From Chryseobacterium aureum (GTDB taxonomy: Bacteria; Bacteroidota; Bacteroidia; Flavobacteriales; Weeksellaceae), in the NCBI RefSeq assembly GCF_003971235.1, contig NZ_CP034661.1:4650001-4714000 (forward strand): a DNA stretch of 64,000 bases, written 5' to 3'. The position numbers were made by a program, and so were the translations under genes. The notes under the pieces were generated by a model. It was given only the letters and a program-made list of their open reading frames with translations. It made no database searches and was not told the origin of the DNA. This document shows, piece after piece, positions 60,694 to 64,000 of this stretch. How positions within the stretch are numbered: position 1 is the first letter of the stretch; every line of letters starts with the position of its first letter.

Positions 60694-60760
60694 CAAACGA
60701 AAATTTAAAGAGTTTAAATATTAATTCATACTCAATACGGAGTATTAAGAAGACAAATTT

Positions 60761-63034
60761 ATGAGTATACCTCAAGCATTTACAGAGTTGATTACTCTTG
60801 CAGATGGCAGAGAAATCACTATTGAAACAGGTAAGTTGGCAAAGCAGGCTGACGGATCTGTGGTAGTAAAAATGGGCGGAACAATGCTTTTAGCAACTGT
60901 TGTAGCCAATAAAGAAGCTAATCCTGGTGTAGATTTTTTACCATTAACAGTAGATTACAGAGAAAAATTCTACGCAGGTGGAAGAATTCCTGGAAACTTC
61001 TTCCGTAGAGAAGCAAGACCTTCTGATCAGGAAATTTTAACAATGCGTTTGGTGGACAGAGTATTACGTCCGCTTTTCCCTGAAGATTTCCATGCGGAAG
61101 TACAGGTGATGATTTCATTAATTTCTTATGACGGAAAAACAATTCCTGATGATTTAGCTGGTTTGGCAGCTTCTGCAGCCATTGCTATTACAGATATTCC
61201 TTTCAACGGACCAATGTCTGAAGTAAGAGTTGTAAGATTTGACGGAGTGCTTTCTATTAACCCAAGTTACGAAGAATTGAAAAATTCTGAGTTAGACATC
61301 ATGGTTGGAGCTACTAAAGACTCCATCGTAATGGTAGAAGGAGAAATGAAAGAAATTTCTGAGCAGGAAATGTTGGAAGCTATTAATTTTGGTCATGCTG
61401 AAATTAAAAAGCAAATCGAAGCTCAGGAAAGATTAGCAGAAAAAGTTGGAAAAGCTTTCCCTAAAAGAGAATATTCCCACGAAGATCACGACGAAGAAAT
61501 TCGTGAAAAAGTTTGGAAAGAAACTTACGATAAAGTATATGAAGTAGCAAGAACTCCATCTGGTAAAGAGGAGAGAGGAGAAAAATTCAAAGCAGTTCGT
61601 GAAGAATTCCTTGCTCAGTATGCAGATAATGAAGAAGAATTGGAAAGAGTAACTCCTTTCGTTAAAGTATATTATCATGATGTAGAGAAAGAAGCAATGC
61701 GCCAGATGATCCTTGAAGACAATATCCGTCTTGATGGCCGTGATCCTCAAACGATCCGTCCCATCTGGTCAGAAATTGATTACCTTCCGGGAGCTCACGG
61801 TTCTGCAATCTTTACAAGAGGAGAAACGCAGTCTTTAACTGCCGTAACTTTAGGTTCTGTGAAAGATGCCAATATGGTAGACAGCGTAATTACGCAGCAC
61901 GACGAGAAATTCTTCTTACACTATAACTTCCCACCATTCTCTACAGGTGAAGCAAGACCTCTAAGAGGAACTTCAAGAAGAGAAGTAGGACACGGTAACC
62001 TTGCTCAGAGAGCATTACAAGCCGTAATTCCTGAAGAAAATCCATATACCATCAGAATTGTTTCTGATATCCTTGAATCAAACGGTTCATCTTCAATGGC
62101 AACAGTTTGTGCAGGAACACTGGCACTGATGGATGCGGGAGTACAGATTACAAAACCTGTTTCCGGTATTGCAATGGGATTGATCACGGATACAAAATCA
62201 GGTAAATTTACCGTTCTTTCTGATATCTTAGGAGATGAAGATCACCTTGGTGATATGGACTTCAAAGTAACAGGTACTGCAGACGGGATCACAGCTTGTC
62301 AGATGGATATTAAAATCCAGGGACTTTCTATGGATATCATGGAAAAAGCATTGATGCAGGCTAGAGACGGAAGATTGCATATTTTAAATAAAATCACTGA
62401 AACTATTTCTGAACCAAGAGCAGATGTGAAGCCTCACGCTCCGAAAATGGTGGTTATGGAGATTCCAAAAGACTTCATTGGTGCTGTAATCGGGCCTGGA
62501 GGAAAAATTATCCAGCAGATGCAGAAAGATACGGATACTGTTATTGCTATTGAAGAAGTCGGAGAAATCGGACGTATCGAGATCGCAGGAACAGACAGAG
62601 AGAAAATCAATGCTGCTGTTGCAAAAATTAACGAAATTACTTTCGTTCCGGTAATCGGTGAAGTGTACAAAGGTAAAGTCGTAAAAGTAATGGACTTCGG
62701 TGCATTCGTAGCAATTGCTAAAGGAACAGAAGGACTTCTTCACATTTCAGAAATTGAATGGGCGCGTCTGGACAAAGTTCCTTATGCAGAAGGTGATGAG
62801 GTAGAAGTGAAGTTCATGGGTTACGATGACCGTAAGAAAATGAAGCTTTCCCGTAAAGTTCTTTTACCAAGACCTCCAAGACCAGAGGGACAGGGGAGAC
62901 CGGAAGGCCAGAGAAGATCTGAAGGACAAGGAAGACCAGAAGGACAAAGAAGACCTGAAGGACAGAAACCACAAGGTGAAAAGCCACAAAGCGAAAAACC
63001 GGTGGAAAACCAGACCCCTTCTAACGAAGCTTAA
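60761..63034 (+). CDS. pnp: Polyribonucleotide nucleotidyltransferase (PNPase)
   Basis: PNPase degrades RNA 3' to 5' by phosphorolysis. The 757-residue protein has two RNase PH domains (about 1-225 and 310-550; FFRREARPSDQEILTMRLVD and GTSRREVGHGNLAQRAL), a KH domain (about 560-620, IGPGGKIIQQMQ) and an S1 domain (about 630-695, VVKVMDFGAFVAIAKGTEG). The last 55 residues are repeats of R-P-E-G-Q type, longer and more repetitive than usual, probably an RNA-binding or disordered tail. A terminator follows. Confidence 0.97.
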   Translation: MSIPQAFTELITLADGREITIETGKLAKQADGSVVVKMGGTMLLATVVANKEANPGVDFLPLTVDYREKFYAGGRIPGNFFRREARPSDQEILTMRLVDRVLRPLFPEDFHAEVQVMISLISYDGKTIPDDLAGLAASAAIAITDIPFNGPMSEVRVVRFDGVLSINPSYEELKNSELDIMVGATKDSIVMVEGEMKEISEQEMLEAINFGHAEIKKQIEAQERLAEKVGKAFPKREYSHEDHDEEIREKVWKETYDKVYEVARTPSGKEERGEKFKAVREEFLAQYADNEEELERVTPFVKVYYHDVEKEAMRQMILEDNIRLDGRDPQTIRPIWSEIDYLPGAHGSAIFTRGETQSLTAVTLGSVKDANMVDSVITQHDEKFFLHYNFPPFSTGEARPLRGTSRREVGHGNLAQRALQAVIPEENPYTIRIVSDILESNGSSSMATVCAGTLALMDAGVQITKPVSGIAMGLITDTKSGKFTVLSDILGDEDHLGDMDFKVTGTADGITACQMDIKIQGLSMDIMEKALMQARDGRLHILNKITETISEPRADVKPHAPKMVVMEIPKDFIGAVIGPGGKIIQQMQKDTDTVIAIEEVGEIGRIEIAGTDREKINAAVAKINEITFVPVIGEVYKGKVVKVMDFGAFVAIAKGTEGLLHISEIEWARLDKVPYAEGDEVEVKFMGYDDRKKMKLSRKVLLPRPPRPEGQGRPEGQRRSEGQGRPEGQRRPEGQKPQGEKPQSEKPVENQTPSNEA
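62871..62985 (+). repeat. Repeats encoding the RPEGQ tail of PNPase
   Basis: About seven degenerate units of roughly 15-18 bp (variants of AGACCAGAAGGACAA) encode RPEGQ-like peptides. The in-frame array could vary in copy number between strains. Confidence 0.7.
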
Positions 63035-63054
63035 TAAGATTCATTCTTCAACAT

Positions 63055-63084
63055 AAAAAATCCCTCAGCCTTGAGGGATTTTTG
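63055..63084 (+). terminator. Terminator after pnp
   Basis: TCCCTCA pairs with TGAGGGA, flanked by A and T runs (five Ts). Confidence 0.85.
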
Positions 63085-63162
63085 CTTTTTATTGTAAGGT
63101 GTACAAAAGGTGTTCATCTATTCCAATTTTTCACCTTGAATACCATAGGTGTAATTCAAATT

Positions 63163-64000
63163 TTAAATGCTTTTGAATAATCTGTCAATCTGTTTTCTGG
63201 TGGAAGCATCAGGCGCAACTTTGTAAAACTCACGGATCAGATCCAGTGAACCGGGCTTCTTTGGATATTGATTATTATTTAGGAAATTTTTCAAAGCTGT
63301 GTTCACTTTGTCTTCACCCATTAAATGGGTCAGCTGTACTATCGCTGCAGCTCCTTTGGAGTATGAAATATGGGGGACATCTCCCGTAGCTCTATAAATA
63401 GGAACATTCCCGGATAACCCTTTTTCGTTATCATAAATCTGTTGATGCATTTTTATTCTTTCCATCATTTGGTCCTCACCGTGCATTTTTTTGTAGAGCA
63501 TCATTTCGGTATACATTGCCAAAGTCTCAGTAAGCATTACCGAACCTTCTCTGTCATCAGGATTGATCTGGCTGTTTCCCCACCAGAGATGAGAAAGCTC
63601 ATGGCCTGCAAGCTCATTGATGACATCCTGCTTTTTGTCTGCCCGGATATTGGCGTGAAAAACCATGTCTTCCGGCATAAAAATCGCAGAAGGGTAGGCT
63701 GTAGCAGCAAAACCTTTGGTGAAAGAAGAAATTTCCGCAAAATTGATGGTTTTAAAAGGATATGGTCCAAAATACTGCTGACAGTAATCTAATGTAAGTT
63801 TCGCATTTTCAAGAAGATGATTAACGTTTTCAAAGTGTTTGGGATGATAAAAGATATTAATGCCAATTCCTTTGTAGTTCACCCTTTTTATCTCATATTC
63901 TGCTGATGAAACAGCAAACCGGAAAGGGATCTGATCTGCTTTATACTCGAAATAATTGCGGCCGGATGTTGTCCATTTATTGATAAGATCTCCCGTTCCA
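63163..64000 (-). CDS. M1-family zinc metallopeptidase (5' partial)
   Basis: The frame is open to the right edge, so the N-terminus is missing; the GTG at 63882 is only an internal possibility. The zinc site is HELSHLWWG with the downstream Glu in LTETLAMY, as in aminopeptidase N. The C-terminal part includes DVPHISYSKGAAAIVQLTHLMG and ends near a helical segment with no extra ERAP1-type domain. It should remove N-terminal residues from peptides, probably in the envelope. The upstream residues visible to the edge (GTGDLINKW...YEIKR) match the same frame. Confidence 0.9.
   Translation of the reverse strand, partial: GTGDLINKWTTSGRNYFEYKADQIPFRFAVSSAEYEIKRVNYKGIGINIFYHPKHFENVNHLLENAKLTLDYCQQYFGPYPFKTINFAEISSFTKGFAATAYPSAIFMPEDMVFHANIRADKKQDVINELAGHELSHLWWGNSQINPDDREGSVMLTETLAMYTEMMLYKKMHGEDQMMERIKMHQQIYDNEKGLSGNVPIYRATGDVPHISYSKGAAAIVQLTHLMGEDKVNTALKNFLNNNQYPKKPGSLDLIREFYKVAPDASTRKQIDRLFKSI

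Overview
The window looks like a chromosome segment of a flavobacterium of the family Weeksellaceae, most likely Chryseobacterium or a close relative. This rests on an AT-rich genome, the Bacteroidota promoter motif TAnnTTTG ahead of many genes, Bacteroidota-specific families (GldD, T6SS subtype iii TssB/TssC/TssD, FHS-type sugar transporters, an ISAon1-type transposase) and small peptides with the leader MKNLKKLSR. The assignment is inference; no 16S gene is present.

Layout. 1-8.8 kb: the 3' part of a GH18/NodB-deacetylase/GT2 fusion, two tandem M13 metallopeptidases (one secreted, one a lipoprotein) and a divergent gene of unknown function. 9.1-11.5 kb: the T6SS sheath pair tssB-tssC and a small lipoprotein. 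11.6-20.2 kb: housekeeping genes (mutY, gldD, a PfkB kinase, a SurA-like PPIase, an NMO-type flavin oxidoreductase, an alpha/beta hydrolase, an HD-type protein, a rhodanese, queG). 20.6-28.8 kb: DUF2459 and L,D-transpeptidase-like envelope proteins, an SRPBCC protein and a three-gene RND efflux operon. 29-32.6 kb: a cold-shock-domain protein, an SDR, lgt and a shortened iron-permease-like protein. 32.6-38.3 kb: a LacI regulator divergent from a polyol operon (mannitol-type dehydrogenase, MFS symporter, outer-membrane beta-barrel, fructokinase), with two perfect GGGAACGTTCCC palindromes between them. 38.4 kb: a VIT1-family transporter.

39.3-48.6 kb is a T6SS cargo island: TssD (Hcp), VgrG, a small membrane protein, a DUF2931 lipoprotein, a DUF2235 (Tle1-type) lipase effector, a possible adaptor, a DUF4280 PAAR-like effector with a C-terminal toxin-like domain, and two exported proteins that may be immunity factors. 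An intact IS (48711-50089) with inverted ends and an 8-bp target duplication has landed in the 3' end of a small reading frame after the island. A tRNA-Leu(CAA) and a further housekeeping block follow (MBL hydrolase, conserved unknown, GAF protein, cupin, metal-receptor-like protein, mgtE). The window ends with rpsO, DUF4260, an MFS transporter, pnp and a partial M1 peptidase.

The most notable find is at 55.9-56.7 kb on the minus strand. Four short genes encode 46-53-residue peptides with a shared leader ending in GG or GSG and a six-cysteine core, C-x5-C-x4-CC-x3/4-C-x4/7-C, a spacing that fits inhibitor-cystine-knot (knottin) mini-proteins. They form two bicistronic units, each preceded by a similar block of about 90 bp, and look like a duplicated family of secreted bacteriocin-like peptides. 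No dedicated exporter or maturase lies nearby.
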